64,000 nucleotides of DNA from Streptomyces sp. Ru71 (GCF_002920535.1 NZ_PQSS01000024.1:1-64000), one strand, 5' to 3'. Positions 16,672-25,386 are shown, counted from the first letter of the stretch. Made by a program: numbers and translations. The notes: generated by a model from the letters alone, not told the origin.

Positions 16672-18891
16672 GTGCCGCTGCGCAAGGACGACCCCAGGTC
16701 GGTCGGCGGGTACAGGATCGTCGACCGGCTCGGGGCGGGGGGCATGGGCGTCGTCTACCGCGGCCGGTCGCGGTCGGGCCGCGAGGTCGCCGTGAAGGTG
16801 GTGCACGACCAGTACGCGGCGGACGGCGTCTTCCGGGCCCGATTCCGCCAGGAGATCGCGGCCGTCCGCAAGGTGAGCGGCGCGTTCACCGCGCCGGTGG
16901 TGGACGCCGACGCGGAGGCCGCGCGGCCGTGGATGGCGACCCAGTACGTGCCGGGGCCCTCGCTGGCCCGGCTGATCCGCAGTCAGGGAGCCCTGTCCGG
17001 GCCGGAGTTGCGGAGCCTGGCGCTGGGCCTGGTGGAGGCGCTGCGCGACATCCACCGGGCGGGTGTGGTGCACCGCGATCTCAAGCCCGGCAACGTCCTG
17101 ATGGCCGACGACGGGCCCCGGGTCATCGACTTCGGCATCTCCCGGGCGGCGGGCAACCAGACCCTCACCGAGACCGGGCACCTGATGGGCACCCCGCCCT
17201 TCATGTCCCCGGAGCAGCTCACGGACTCCCGCTCGGTGGGCCCGCAGTCGGACGTGTTCTCGCTCGGCGCGCTGCTGGTGTTCGCGGTGTGCGGGCGGGG
17301 GCCGTTCGACGCCGACAGCCCGTATCTGACGGCGTACCGGGTGATGCACGAGGAGCCGGAGCTGGCGGCCGTACCGGAGCCGCTGCGGGACGTGCTCGCC
17401 CGCTGCCTGGCCAAGGACCCGGCCGCCCGCCCCGGCCTCGACGAGCTGGCCCGCGACTTCGTCGCCGCGCTGCCCGAGGAGGCGGCGGAGGACCCGCTCA
17501 CGGTGATCCTCGGCAGCCTTGAGCCGCCCGCCGAGCCGGCCCCGCTCGACCAGGAGCCGCCGCGTCCGAAGCGCCGGTTCCGCTCCCGCCGGCTGCTGGC
17601 GGTGACCGGCACGGCCTGTGCGCTGGGCCTCGCGCTCACGGCGTATCTGCTGCTGGGCCGCCCGGACGGCACGGCGCAGGCCGGCGCCGAGGCCACCGCG
17701 GCGGCGAGCCGGGACGGGCTGCCCGAGGGCTGGCGGCCCTGGAAGACCACGGTGCTGCAGGCCGCGCTGCCCGCGCTCGACCCGGAGGCGGCCGGCACCA
17801 GCAGCAGCATCAGCGTCTCCACGGGGGACGGCTCCGGCCCCTGCCGGGTGAGCGGGGGAGCCGTCTACTGCGTGAGCGAGGGCGCCCTGCCGCTGCGGGT
17901 GGACGCGCGCACGGGCCGTACCGACTGGCGGGCCGCCGTGGCACCGCCGGGGACGAAGCGGGACGGCTACTCGCCGACCGCGCTCGGTCTGGTGGACGGC
18001 GTGCTGCTGGTGGAGCAGAACGTCGCGGACCAGCACGGCGAGAACTTCAAGGCCGGCGTGGTCGCGGTCGACGCCGCGGGCGGCCGCAAGCTGTGGTCGC
18101 GGCCGCTGAGCGACCAGCTCTCCGAGGAGACCGTCTCCGCCGGGCTGCTGCTGGCCCCGGACGCCACCGGCCGGGCGCTGACCGCGCGGGCGCCCCGCGA
18201 CGGCTCGCTGCGCTGGACGGCGCCGCTGCCCACGGGCCGGACCTGCATCTTCTACGACGCCGGGGGCCGGCCGTACGCGGAGTGCGTCCGGGAGGACAGT
18301 GCGACGGGTGAGGACGGCGACCTGTACGCCGTGGCACCGGCCGACGGCCGTATGCGCCGGATCGCCCCGGCGCCCGCCGGCCGGTTCACGGGCATGGTCG
18401 GTGCGCGGCTGGCGTATCTGGAGATGGGCGACATGGGCGAGGACGGCTCGGAGTCCACGTACCGGAGCGTCGAGCTGATCGATCCCGCCACCGGCGTCCG
18501 GCAGACGGCGAAGCTGGGGCCCGAGTGCCGCGGGGCCGTGTCGCTCGCCCGCTCCACGCTGTACTGCGCGGCCTCGAACGGCCGGGTCACCGCCGTGTCG
18601 CCGCTGACCGGCAAGCGGCTGTGGCAGACCGCGACGACGCTGGTGCAGCCGGGCGAGGCGGTGACCGACCCGCGGGGCCGCACGGTCTACCTGGCCGCCG
18701 TCAGCGGTCAGGTGGCCGCCCTGGACGCGCGCGGCGGACGGCTGCTGTGGCAGTCCGCGTCGCACGCCGACCGCCCGGTGACCGACACCGGCATCCCGGC
18801 CCAGGTGATGTTCGACCAGGGCGCCCTGGTGGTCTCCACCCCCGACGGCACCCTGTTCTCGCTCGACCCGGGTCACCCCGACCGCACCTGA
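16672..18891 (+). CDS. Ser/Thr protein kinase with PQQ-like beta-propeller sensor domain
   Basis: A 739-residue AfsK-like membrane kinase. The cytoplasmic kinase domain (residues 15-275) has the Gly loop LGAGGMGVVY, Lys in VAVKVV, catalytic HRDLKPGN near 137 and DFG in VIDFGIS. One TM helix follows at about 307-329. The extracytoplasmic part contains PQQ-type repeats (LWSRPL, LRWTAPL, KRLWQTATT, GRLLWQSA), a propeller expected to sense a ligand or the cell wall. GTG is chosen with GGGGGAG upstream. TATCCT near 16622 may be a -10 box. It ends 31 bp from the nadA stop on the other strand. The ligand is unknown. Confidence 0.92.
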   Translation: MPLRKDDPRSVGGYRIVDRLGAGGMGVVYRGRSRSGREVAVKVVHDQYAADGVFRARFRQEIAAVRKVSGAFTAPVVDADAEAARPWMATQYVPGPSLARLIRSQGALSGPELRSLALGLVEALRDIHRAGVVHRDLKPGNVLMADDGPRVIDFGISRAAGNQTLTETGHLMGTPPFMSPEQLTDSRSVGPQSDVFSLGALLVFAVCGRGPFDADSPYLTAYRVMHEEPELAAVPEPLRDVLARCLAKDPAARPGLDELARDFVAALPEEAAEDPLTVILGSLEPPAEPAPLDQEPPRPKRRFRSRRLLAVTGTACALGLALTAYLLLGRPDGTAQAGAEATAAASRDGLPEGWRPWKTTVLQAALPALDPEAAGTSSSISVSTGDGSGPCRVSGGAVYCVSEGALPLRVDARTGRTDWRAAVAPPGTKRDGYSPTALGLVDGVLLVEQNVADQHGENFKAGVVAVDAAGGRKLWSRPLSDQLSEETVSAGLLLAPDATGRALTARAPRDGSLRWTAPLPTGRTCIFYDAGGRPYAECVREDSATGEDGDLYAVAPADGRMRRIAPAPAGRFTGMVGARLAYLEMGDMGEDGSESTYRSVELIDPATGVRQTAKLGPECRGAVSLARSTLYCAASNGRVTAVSPLTGKRLWQTATTLVQPGEAVTDPRGRTVYLAAVSGQVAALDARGGRLLWQSASHADRPVTDTGIPAQVMFDQGALVVSTPDGTLFSLDPGHPDRT

Positions 18892-18922
18892 GCGGCGAGG
18901 TGACCCGGACCGGCGGGCCCCG

Positions 18923-20107
18923 CTACGGCAGCGCCAGCATCCGCTCCAGCGCCAGCTTCGCGAACGCCTCGGTCTCCTTGTCGACCTCGATGCGGTTGAC
19001 GAGCTTGCCGTCGGCGAGCGACTCCAGCGCCCACACCAGGTGGGGCAGGTCGATGCGGTTCATCGTGGAGCAGAAGCAGACCGTCTTGTCGAGGAAGACG
19101 ATCTCCTTGCCCTCGGGAGCGAAACGGTTCGCCAGGCGGCGGACCAGGTTCAGCTCCGTGCCGATGGCCCACTTGGAGCCGGCCGGGGCGGCCTCCAGGG
19201 CCTTGATGATGTACTCGGTCGAGCCGACGTAGTCCGCCGCGGCCACGACCTCGTGCTTGCACTCGGGGTGGACCAGCACGTTCACGCCGGGGATGCGCTC
19301 GCGCACGTCGTTGACCGAGTCCAGGCTGAAGCGGCCGTGCACCGAGCAGTGGCCCCGCCACAGGATCATCTTGGCGGCGCGCAGCTCGTCGGCGGTCAGG
19401 CCGCCGTTCGGCTTGTGCGGGTTGTAGACCACGCAGTCGTCCAGGGACATGCCCATGTCGCGGACGGCGGTGTTGCGGCCCAGGTGCTGGTCGGGCAGGA
19501 ACAGGACCTTCTCGCCCTGCTCGAAGGCCCAGTCCAGGGCACGCTTGGCGTTGGACGAGGTGCAGATCGTGCCGCCGTGCTTGCCGGTGAACGCCTTGAT
19601 GTCCGCGGAGGAGTTCATGTACGACACCGGGACCACCTGCTCGGCGATGCCGGCCTCGGTCAGCACGTCCCAGCACTCCGCCACCTGCTCGGCGGTCGCC
19701 ATGTCGGCCATCGAGCAGCCGGCGGCGAGGTCGGGCAGGACGACCTTCTGGTCGTCGGAGGTCAGGATGTCCGCGGACTCCGCCATGAAGTGCACACCGC
19801 AGAAGACGATGTACTCGGCCTCGGGCCGGGCGGCCGCGTCGCGGGCCAGCTTGAAGGAGTCGCCCGTGACATCCGCGAACTGGATGACCTCGTCGCGCTG
19901 GTAGTGGTGGCCGAGCACGAAGACCTTGTCGCCGAGCCGGGCCTTGGCGGCGCGGGCGCGCTCGACCAGGTCGGGGTCGGAGGGCGACGGCAGGTCTCCG
20001 GGGCACTCGACGCCCCGCTCGCTCTTCGGGTCGGCCTCGCGGCCGAGCAGCAGCAGGGCGAGCGGAGTCGGCTGCACGTCGAGCTCCGGGGTCTGGGCGG
20101 TGGTCAC
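18923..20107 (-). CDS. nadA: NadA, quinolinate synthase
   Basis: Condenses iminoaspartate and dihydroxyacetone phosphate to quinolinate for NAD synthesis, using a 4Fe-4S cluster. At 394 residues the family signatures are present: LGHHYQRDEV, FCGVHFMAE, LPDLAAGCSMADM, CTSSNA, FLPDQHLG, HPECKHEV and CFCSTMNR, including the three cluster Cys. GTG 20107 is preferred over GTG 20116 because AAAGGG is 8 nt upstream of the former and only 3 of the latter. Divergent from an A-type Fe-S carrier gene, a sensible pairing because NadA needs its cluster assembled. TATGAT (20154-20149) looks like its -10 box. Confidence 0.95.
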   Translation of the reverse strand: MTTAQTPELDVQPTPLALLLLGREADPKSERGVECPGDLPSPSDPDLVERARAAKARLGDKVFVLGHHYQRDEVIQFADVTGDSFKLARDAAARPEAEYIVFCGVHFMAESADILTSDDQKVVLPDLAAGCSMADMATAEQVAECWDVLTEAGIAEQVVPVSYMNSSADIKAFTGKHGGTICTSSNAKRALDWAFEQGEKVLFLPDQHLGRNTAVRDMGMSLDDCVVYNPHKPNGGLTADELRAAKMILWRGHCSVHGRFSLDSVNDVRERIPGVNVLVHPECKHEVVAAADYVGSTEYIIKALEAAPAGSKWAIGTELNLVRRLANRFAPEGKEIVFLDKTVCFCSTMNRIDLPHLVWALESLADGKLVNRIEVDKETEAFAKLALERMLALP

Positions 20108-20134
20108 GACACGCACCCTTTCTTCTTTTCGTCG

Positions 20135-20203
20135 AACTGACGCTATCTATCATAACCGGTTCACGTCAGTTTGACGATGGCCATCATGTCGATGTGACGT
20201 GAA
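20135..20203. promoter_or_regulatory. nadA promoter region with interlocking inverted repeats
   Basis: On the minus strand TATGAT (20154-20149) would start transcription near 20142. Three related arms surround it: AACTGACG (20135-20142) pairs with CGTCAGTT (20164-20171), and TTCACGTCA (20160-20168) pairs with TGACGTGAA (20195-20203). The middle arm is shared, so two alternative pairings or two operator sites are possible. No -35 box is obvious, which suggests an activator or a repressor-bound promoter. Regulator not identified. Confidence 0.5.
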
Positions 20204-20298
20204 TCCCGGTGCCCACACGTCCCCTCGCGCCACGGGCCGCTGTGCGCTCACCGGCGTGTGTGCGAGCATGAGAAACAGCCAAGGAGAAAGACACGGGC

Positions 20299-20376
20299 AT
20301 GCCCCGGAATGAATCCGAGGCCCTGCCGGTTGCACTCGTCGGCAAGCAGTCTCCGTACAACCCGGGAGAGATGTAG
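20299..20376 (+). CDS. 25-aa ORF directly upstream of and coupled to the Fe-S carrier gene
   Basis: ATG at 20299 encodes a 25-residue peptide starting MPRNESEALP and ending YNPGEM. Its stop TAG is followed at once by the ATG of the carrier gene (20377). AAGGAG lies at 20281-20286, 12 nt upstream, a little far. The carrier's own GGGAGAG lies inside the ORF's last codons, so translation of the short ORF would pass over it, suggesting coupling. It could be a leader peptide or an unannotated small protein. No known family. Confidence 0.5.
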   Translation: MPRNESEALPVALVGKQSPYNPGEM

Positions 20377-20733
20377 ATGTCCGTATCGGACGAGACCACC
20401 ACCGTCACCGACGGCATCATCCTGACCGACGCCGCCGCGGCCAAGGTCAAGGCCCTGCTCGACCAGGAAGGCCGCGACGACCTCGCGCTGCGTGTCGCCG
20501 TCCAGCCCGGCGGCTGCTCCGGCCTGCGCTACCAGCTCTTCTTCGACGAGCGGTCCCTCGACGGCGACGTCGTCAAGGACTTCGGCGGGGTCAAGGTCGT
20601 CACCGACCGGATGAGCGCTCCGTACCTCGGCGGCGCCACGATCGACTTCGTCGACACCATCGAGAAGCAGGGCTTCACGATCGACAACCCGAACGCGACC
20701 GGCTCCTGCGCCTGCGGTGACTCCTTCAGCTGA
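20377..20733 (+). CDS. erpA: A-type iron-sulfur carrier protein (ErpA/IscA family)
   Basis: A 118-residue carrier that receives and delivers Fe-S clusters. The three conserved Cys are present: Cys47 in GGCSGLRYQ and Cys111/Cys113 in the C-terminal GSCACG. After about 15 extra N-terminal residues the length is normal. Divergent from nadA, whose product needs a 4Fe-4S cluster, and near Rieske and other redox genes. Followed by a strong terminator at 20761-20795. The ErpA versus IscA distinction is by habit of actinobacterial annotation. Confidence 0.92.
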   Translation: MSVSDETTTVTDGIILTDAAAAKVKALLDQEGRDDLALRVAVQPGGCSGLRYQLFFDERSLDGDVVKDFGGVKVVTDRMSAPYLGGATIDFVDTIEKQGFTIDNPNATGSCACGDSFS

Positions 20734-20760
20734 CCCGCGCCCGCACAGCTGACACACGTC

Positions 20761-20795
20761 AAGGCGGCGGCCCCCTCCCACGGGGCCGCCGCCTT
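20761..20795. terminator. Bidirectional-type rho-independent hairpin between convergent genes
   Basis: AAGGCGGCGGCCCC pairs perfectly with GGGGCCGCCGCCTT, a 14-bp stem with a 7-nt loop. It lies between the stops of the Fe-S carrier gene and the convergent secretory protein gene. No T-tract follows, as is usual in Streptomyces. Confidence 0.85.
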
Positions 20796-20821
20796 CGCGT
20801 GTGCCGGCTCGGGGCCGGGGC

Positions 20822-22420
20822 CTAGCCGCGCGGAGCGGACGGCAGACGGGCGCCCGGCTTCTCCAGGGCGATGCCCCTGCCGTCCGAGCCGACGACCCGG
20901 CGGTCGCCGAGCGGCTCCTTCAGCTGCACGGTGCGGTGGTAGAACTTCGCGATCATCACGCAGACCTTGTCCCGCCACGGGTTCGCGGTCACCGTCACGG
21001 TGACCCGGTCGCCGCTCTCCGCCGCCTTCACTTCGTACGAGGCGCACACCCCGCCCGTGAACGCCACGGTCAGCTCCCTGCCCTCGGCCGTGTAGCCGTC
21101 GACCTTCACGTCGTGCGGCGCCGGGGCCGCCGTCGAGCCGCCGCCGGGGCCGGTGGGCCGGGGGCTGGGCTGCCCGGTGGGCTCACCCGGGGGCGCCGAC
21201 GGCGGCGTGGAGGGCCGGGCGGAGGTCAGGTACTTCGGGTCCAGCGCCGGATACGTCACCGTGAAATCGGCCGTGGCGCCCTGCGGCCGCACCTCGAACA
21301 GCCAGGACGGCACCAGCACCTGCCGGCCTGCCGAGTAGTGCGTGGCCAGCCCGAACACCGCCTCGCGCACGGTGATCACCTCGCGCTCGCCGCCGCCCGT
21401 GGGCCGGTCGCAGGGCGTCTCCAGCCGGTCCTTGAGCGGGACCGGGCCGGGGCAGCCGCCGATGCCCATCCGGTGCTTCGCGGTGGTCCCCGGTGCCGCG
21501 TTCATCAGGGCCAGCGTCTTCCGAGCGCTCAGTACGGGATACGTGTCGCCCTTGACCGGCGTCGTCAGCATCCCGCTGCCGCCGACCACCTGCCCCTGGG
21601 CGTCGACGATCACGCCGGTCGTCCAGCCGTGGGTGGGCAGCCCCCCGATCTCCGGCTCGGCGTTGACCACCCGGCGGGCGCCCATCACCTGGCTCGCGTC
21701 CAGCTTCGCGTCGTCCTGTCCCACCGCCTTCAGCACGGGCGCCGCCGCCTTCTCGGCCACCGCCACGCTCACCGGCTTCCCGGACGGCTCGGCCGGACCG
21801 GAGGTGCACACATCGCCCTTGCAGTTGTCGGTGCCCGGCGCGAACCGGGTGAACGTCCAGGTCCCCGGCGCCTGCCGGTTCACCTGGAGCATCGGCCCGG
21901 CCCCGTCCTTGCCGGTGCCCACCCGCCAGGTCTGCCCCTCGGCCACCGGCGCCCCCTCCACGCCGAGCGCCCGCGCCAGCCGGGCCACGTCCTGCGAGGA
22001 CACCTCACCCGTCGCGCGGTACGCCGGCGCCGAGCCCGGCCCGTCGGGCAGCTCACCGCCGGCCCGGTAGGTCACGCCGTACGGATTCGGCTCGCCCGGT
22101 GCGATGCCCTCGGTCCCGCCGGAGTCCTGGCCGGCGGCGAAGTCGTCGAGCGCGAGCGGAGTGGGGGAGCCGCTGCTGCCGGGCGCCTTGGCATCGGCCG
22201 AACCGCCCGCCGCGTTCGCCGCGAGATACGCCCCACCGCCCCCGACCAGCAGCACGGCGCCGGCCACGGAGAGCGCGACCAGCGGAGAGCGCCGCCGCCG
22301 GCCCCGCTCGGGCACGGCGGGGGCACTCGGCGTCACGTCGGCGCCCTGCGCCCCATCCGCACTCTCCTCGGCACCGGCCGGGGCGGCCACGTCGTCGTTG
22401 TCGGGTCGCTCGGAGTTCAC
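20822..22420 (-). CDS. Single-pass membrane protein with large extracytoplasmic region, function unknown
   Basis: A 532-residue protein. The GTG at 22420 has AAGGAG 8 nt upstream and is preferred over an ATG 24 bp further out. Layout: an acidic Ala-rich cytoplasmic N-terminus (about 40 residues), basic RGRRRRS, one TM helix at about 45-65, then a long Gly/Pro/Ser-rich extracytoplasmic part with two Cys (CKGDVC) and a Pro-rich linker (STPPSAPPGEPTGQPSPRPT) before a C-terminal region. I recall it only as a conserved streptomycete membrane protein. No catalytic motif was recognised. Confidence 0.85.
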   Translation of the reverse strand: MNSERPDNDDVAAPAGAEESADGAQGADVTPSAPAVPERGRRRRSPLVALSVAGAVLLVGGGGAYLAANAAGGSADAKAPGSSGSPTPLALDDFAAGQDSGGTEGIAPGEPNPYGVTYRAGGELPDGPGSAPAYRATGEVSSQDVARLARALGVEGAPVAEGQTWRVGTGKDGAGPMLQVNRQAPGTWTFTRFAPGTDNCKGDVCTSGPAEPSGKPVSVAVAEKAAAPVLKAVGQDDAKLDASQVMGARRVVNAEPEIGGLPTHGWTTGVIVDAQGQVVGGSGMLTTPVKGDTYPVLSARKTLALMNAAPGTTAKHRMGIGGCPGPVPLKDRLETPCDRPTGGGEREVITVREAVFGLATHYSAGRQVLVPSWLFEVRPQGATADFTVTYPALDPKYLTSARPSTPPSAPPGEPTGQPSPRPTGPGGGSTAAPAPHDVKVDGYTAEGRELTVAFTGGVCASYEVKAAESGDRVTVTVTANPWRDKVCVMIAKFYHRTVQLKEPLGDRRVVGSDGRGIALEKPGARLPSAPRG

Positions 22421-22580
22421 CGCATCGCTCCTTCGGCTGCACAACTGTCCCTCAACCCTGACCAGGCCCTGTCAAAGCGGCCTGCCGGAGGGTCGTATCG
22501 CGTATCCCCTCCCTGGGGGACAGCGATGGGACGCAGCGGGGGAGCGCACGGTTCCCCTCCCTACGCCGAACGGGTCGCGG

Positions 22581-22793
22581 TCAGTCGCCGTAGTCCGACA
22601 TCGCCTCCAGCAGCCGGGCCGAGGCGGCCGGAACCGACACGCCGTGGATGAGGGAGGGCGGCACCGGCGAGGACACGGGCCGCTCGGGGGCCGCCCAGTG
22701 CGGAGCCATCCGGGCACCGTCGCCGATCAGCGACGCCAGATCGCCGCCCTCGGAGTCGGCCGGCGCGGTCCGCGGAAAGTCGAGTTTCGTCAT
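22581..22793 (-). CDS. Small conserved hypothetical protein (70 aa)
   Basis: A 70-residue protein starting MTKLDFPRTAPADSEGG and ending ARLLEAMSDYGD. No TM segment or known domain. The start is supported by TAACGT 6 nt upstream of the ATG without a ribosome site, the same arrangement as the desulfurase fusion at 25386, so it is probably leaderless. It is divergent from the adenosine-kinase-like gene; an inverted repeat lies between them. I recall this as a conserved Streptomyces small protein of unknown function. Confidence 0.75.
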   Translation of the reverse strand: MTKLDFPRTAPADSEGGDLASLIGDGARMAPHWAAPERPVSSPVPPSLIHGVSVPAASARLLEAMSDYGD

Positions 22794-22823
22794 AGCGGAA
22801 CGTTAGGCAGCGTCCGGCGGGCC

Positions 22824-22853
22824 GGGAAAGATCTACTATCGGGTAGTTTCCCC
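22824..22853. promoter_or_regulatory. Imperfect palindrome in a divergent promoter region
   Basis: GGGAAAGATCTAC and GGTAGTTTCCC form nested arms (GGGAAA/TTTCCC and CTAC/GTAG) around TATCG. CGGGTAG recurs at about 22877, closer to the kinase gene. It lies between the small gene at 22793 and the kinase at 22924, so one regulator could act on both. Regulator unknown. Confidence 0.45.
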
Positions 22854-22923
22854 CGCTACTGAGCCACCCCCTCAAGCGGGTAGCGTGAACTGTCAATCCC
22901 CTCCACACAGGAGCGTCCACGCC

Positions 22924-23898
22924 GTGCGCATCGCAGTCACCGGCTCCATCGCCACCGACCACCTCATGACCTTCCCCGGCCGCTTCGCCGACCAGTTCGT
23001 CGCGGACCAGCTGCACACGGTCTCGCTCTCCTTCCTGGTCGACCAGCTGGACGTACGGCGCGGCGGGGTGGGCGCGAACATCGCCTTCGGCATGGGCCAG
23101 CTCGGCACCGGGCCCGTCCTCGTCGGCGCCGCCGGCTCCGACTTCGCCGAGTACCGGGCCTGGCTGGACCGGCACGGCGTCGACACCGGCTCCGTGCGCA
23201 TCTCGGAGACCCTGCACACCGCCCGCTTCGTGTGCACCACCGACGCCGACCACAACCAGATCGGCTCCTTCTACACCGGCGCCATGAGCGAGGCCCGCCT
23301 CATCGAGCTCAAGACCGTCGCCGACCGCGTCGGCGGCCTCGACCTGGTGCTGATCGGCGCCGACGACCCGGAGGCGATGCTCCGGCACACCGAGGAGTGC
23401 CGCTCCCGTGGGATCCCCTTCGCGGCCGACTTCTCCCAGCAGATCGCCCGGATGAACGGCGACGAGATCCGGATACTGCTGGACGGCGCGACGTACCTGT
23501 TCTCCAACGAGTACGAGAAGGGCCTGATCGAGACCAAGACCGGCTGGAGCGACGAGGAGATCCTCGCCCGCGTCGGCCACCGCGTCACCACGCTCGGCGC
23601 GCGCGGCGTGCGCATCGAGAAGGCCGGCGAGCCCCCGATCGAGGTCGGCTGCCCGGACGAGGAGCGCAAGGCCGACCCGACCGGTGTGGGCGACGCCTTC
23701 CGGGCCGGCTTCCTGTCCGGCCTGGCCTGGGGCGTCTCCCTGGAGCGCGCGGCGCAGGTCGGCTGCATGCTCGCCACGCTCGTCATCGAGACGGTGGGCA
23801 CGCAGGAGTACCAGCTGCGGCGGGGGCACTTCATGGAGCGGTTCACCAAGGCGTACGGGGACGAGGCTGCGGCGGAGGTTCAGAAGCACCTGTCCTGA
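22924..23898 (+). CDS. adoK: PfkB-family carbohydrate/adenosine kinase
   Basis: A 324-residue ribokinase-fold enzyme. The GTG start has AGGAG 10 nt upstream. Signature 1 is GGVGANIAFGMGQLG near residue 45; signature 2 is DPTGVGDAFRAGFLSG near 255, with the catalytic Asp and anion hole. The position beside ctaC and the Fe-S carrier gene matches M. tuberculosis Rv2202c, a proven adenosine kinase, so an adenosine salvage role is inferred. In Streptomyces it is usually annotated only as a carbohydrate kinase, so the substrate is unproven and the symbol is tentative. Confidence 0.85.
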   Translation: MRIAVTGSIATDHLMTFPGRFADQFVADQLHTVSLSFLVDQLDVRRGGVGANIAFGMGQLGTGPVLVGAAGSDFAEYRAWLDRHGVDTGSVRISETLHTARFVCTTDADHNQIGSFYTGAMSEARLIELKTVADRVGGLDLVLIGADDPEAMLRHTEECRSRGIPFAADFSQQIARMNGDEIRILLDGATYLFSNEYEKGLIETKTGWSDEEILARVGHRVTTLGARGVRIEKAGEPPIEVGCPDEERKADPTGVGDAFRAGFLSGLAWGVSLERAAQVGCMLATLVIETVGTQEYQLRRGHFMERFTKAYGDEAAAEVQKHLS

Positions 23899-23956
23899 CA
23901 CCGGGCGGCTGTTCGGCTGCCCCGGTTTCGCCGTTGCCGGGTGCGGGTGCGTGGGG

Positions 23957-23985
23957 GGCTGGCCGTGCAATTCCCCGCGCCCCTT
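23957..23985 (-). repeat. Dispersed intergenic repeat, subtype A (short copy, reverse orientation)
   Basis: Read on the minus strand it begins AAGGGGCGCGGGGAATTGC and continues ACGGCCAGCC, matching the copies at 25424 and 49060. It sits between the stops of two convergent genes. Confidence 0.65.
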
Positions 23986-24006
23986 GGTGGGTCACCGCGC
24001 CCGGGG

Positions 24007-25386
24007 TCACTGCGCCCGGCGTACCACGTAGGCCGTTCCTCTGTCCGCCGGCTCCTCTCCCAGGTACTCCTGGTCGCGCATCTCGCACCACGCCGGGATG
24101 TCCAGGCGGGCCGCCTCGTCGTCGGAGAGGACGCGGACCGTGCCGCCCACCGGAACGGTGCCGATGACCTTGGCCAGCTCGATCACGGGCAGCGGGCAGC
24201 GCTTGCCCAGGGTGTCGACGACCAGCTCGTCCCCGGCCACCACCGCCGCGGCCGGGGACGGCGCCCCCAGCTGCTCGCGCACGCCCGCCACCGCCCCCGG
24301 CAGCACGTCCAGGAACCGCTCGACGTCCTCCTCGCGGGTCCCCGGCGGCAGCGACACCCGCACATTGCCCTCGCTCAGCGCGCCCATCGCCTTCAGGACG
24401 TGGCTCGGCGTCAGCGTGCTCGACGTACAGGACGAACCGGACGACACGGAGAACCCCTCCCGGTCCAGGGCGTGCAGCAGCGCCTCCCCGTCGACATAGA
24501 GACAGGAGAAGGTGACGATGTGCGGCAGCCGCCGCCGGGCGTCGCCGACCACCTCCACGTCCGGCACCAGCCGCGGCACCGCCGCCCGGATCCGCTCCGT
24601 CAGCTCCCGCAGCCGTGCCGCCTCCTGGACCGCCTCCGCCCGCACCGCCCGCAGCGAGGCCGCCGCCGCCACGATCGCCGGCAGGTTCTCGAACCCGGCA
24701 GCCCGCCCGGACTCCCGCTCGTCCACCGGCCCTTGCGCCGCGAACCGCACCCCCTTGCGCACCGCGAGCAGCCCCACGCCCGACGGCCCGCCCCACTTGT
24801 GCGCGCTCGCCGCCAGCAGCGACCAGTCGCCCTCGACGGGCCCCCACCCCAGCGACTGCGCCGCGTCCACCAGCAACGGCACCCCGGCCGCCCGGCACAC
24901 CTCGGCCACCTCGGCGACCGGCTGCACGGTCCCCACCTCGTGGTTGGCCGCCTGCAGACACGCCAGCGCGGTGTCCTCCCGCAGCGCCGCCGCGTACGCC
25001 GAGGCGTCCACCCGCCCGCCCCGGTCCACGGCCACCTCGGTCACCGTGCCCCCGTCCGCCTGATGCGCCTCGGCCGAATGGAGGACGCTGGAGTGTTCGA
25101 CGGCGGACACGATCAGGTGACGTCCGACGCGCCGCCGCCCGGCCAGGGCCCCCGCGACACCGGTGTGGACGGCCCGGGTCCCGGAAGAGGTGAACACCAG
25201 CTCATCGGCCCGGCACCCCACGACCTCGGCAGCCGCCTCCCGCGAGGCATCCAGCAACATCCGCGCCCGGCGCCCTTCCCTGTACAGCCGGGCAGGATCA
25301 GCCCACCCCTCGTCCAGGGAGGCCTGGAGCGCCTGGCGGGCAACAGGATGAAGAGGAACGGCAGAAGCAGCGTCAAAGTAGGCCAT
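24007..25386 (-). CDS. Cysteine desulfurase fused to a C-terminal TusA/SirA-like sulfur carrier domain
   Basis: A 459-residue fusion. Residues 1-370 form a NifS/IscS-like class V aminotransferase: His97 (SAVEHSS), Asp174, PLP Lys197 (ASAHKWGG) and catalytic Cys320 in SSGSSCTSSTLTPSHVL. Residues 385-459 are TusA-like with the sulfur-accepting Cys397 in GKRCPLPVIELAK. Sulfur could pass from Cys320 straight to Cys397 in one chain, to a thiolation target or Fe-S assembly. Leaderless-looking (TAACGT 6 nt before the ATG). It is divergent from ctaC. The final acceptor is unknown. Confidence 0.9.
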   Translation of the reverse strand: MAYFDAASAVPLHPVARQALQASLDEGWADPARLYREGRRARMLLDASREAAAEVVGCRADELVFTSSGTRAVHTGVAGALAGRRRVGRHLIVSAVEHSSVLHSAEAHQADGGTVTEVAVDRGGRVDASAYAAALREDTALACLQAANHEVGTVQPVAEVAEVCRAAGVPLLVDAAQSLGWGPVEGDWSLLAASAHKWGGPSGVGLLAVRKGVRFAAQGPVDERESGRAAGFENLPAIVAAAASLRAVRAEAVQEAARLRELTERIRAAVPRLVPDVEVVGDARRRLPHIVTFSCLYVDGEALLHALDREGFSVSSGSSCTSSTLTPSHVLKAMGALSEGNVRVSLPPGTREEDVERFLDVLPGAVAGVREQLGAPSPAAAVVAGDELVVDTLGKRCPLPVIELAKVIGTVPVGGTVRVLSDDEAARLDIPAWCEMRDQEYLGEEPADRGTAYVVRRAQ

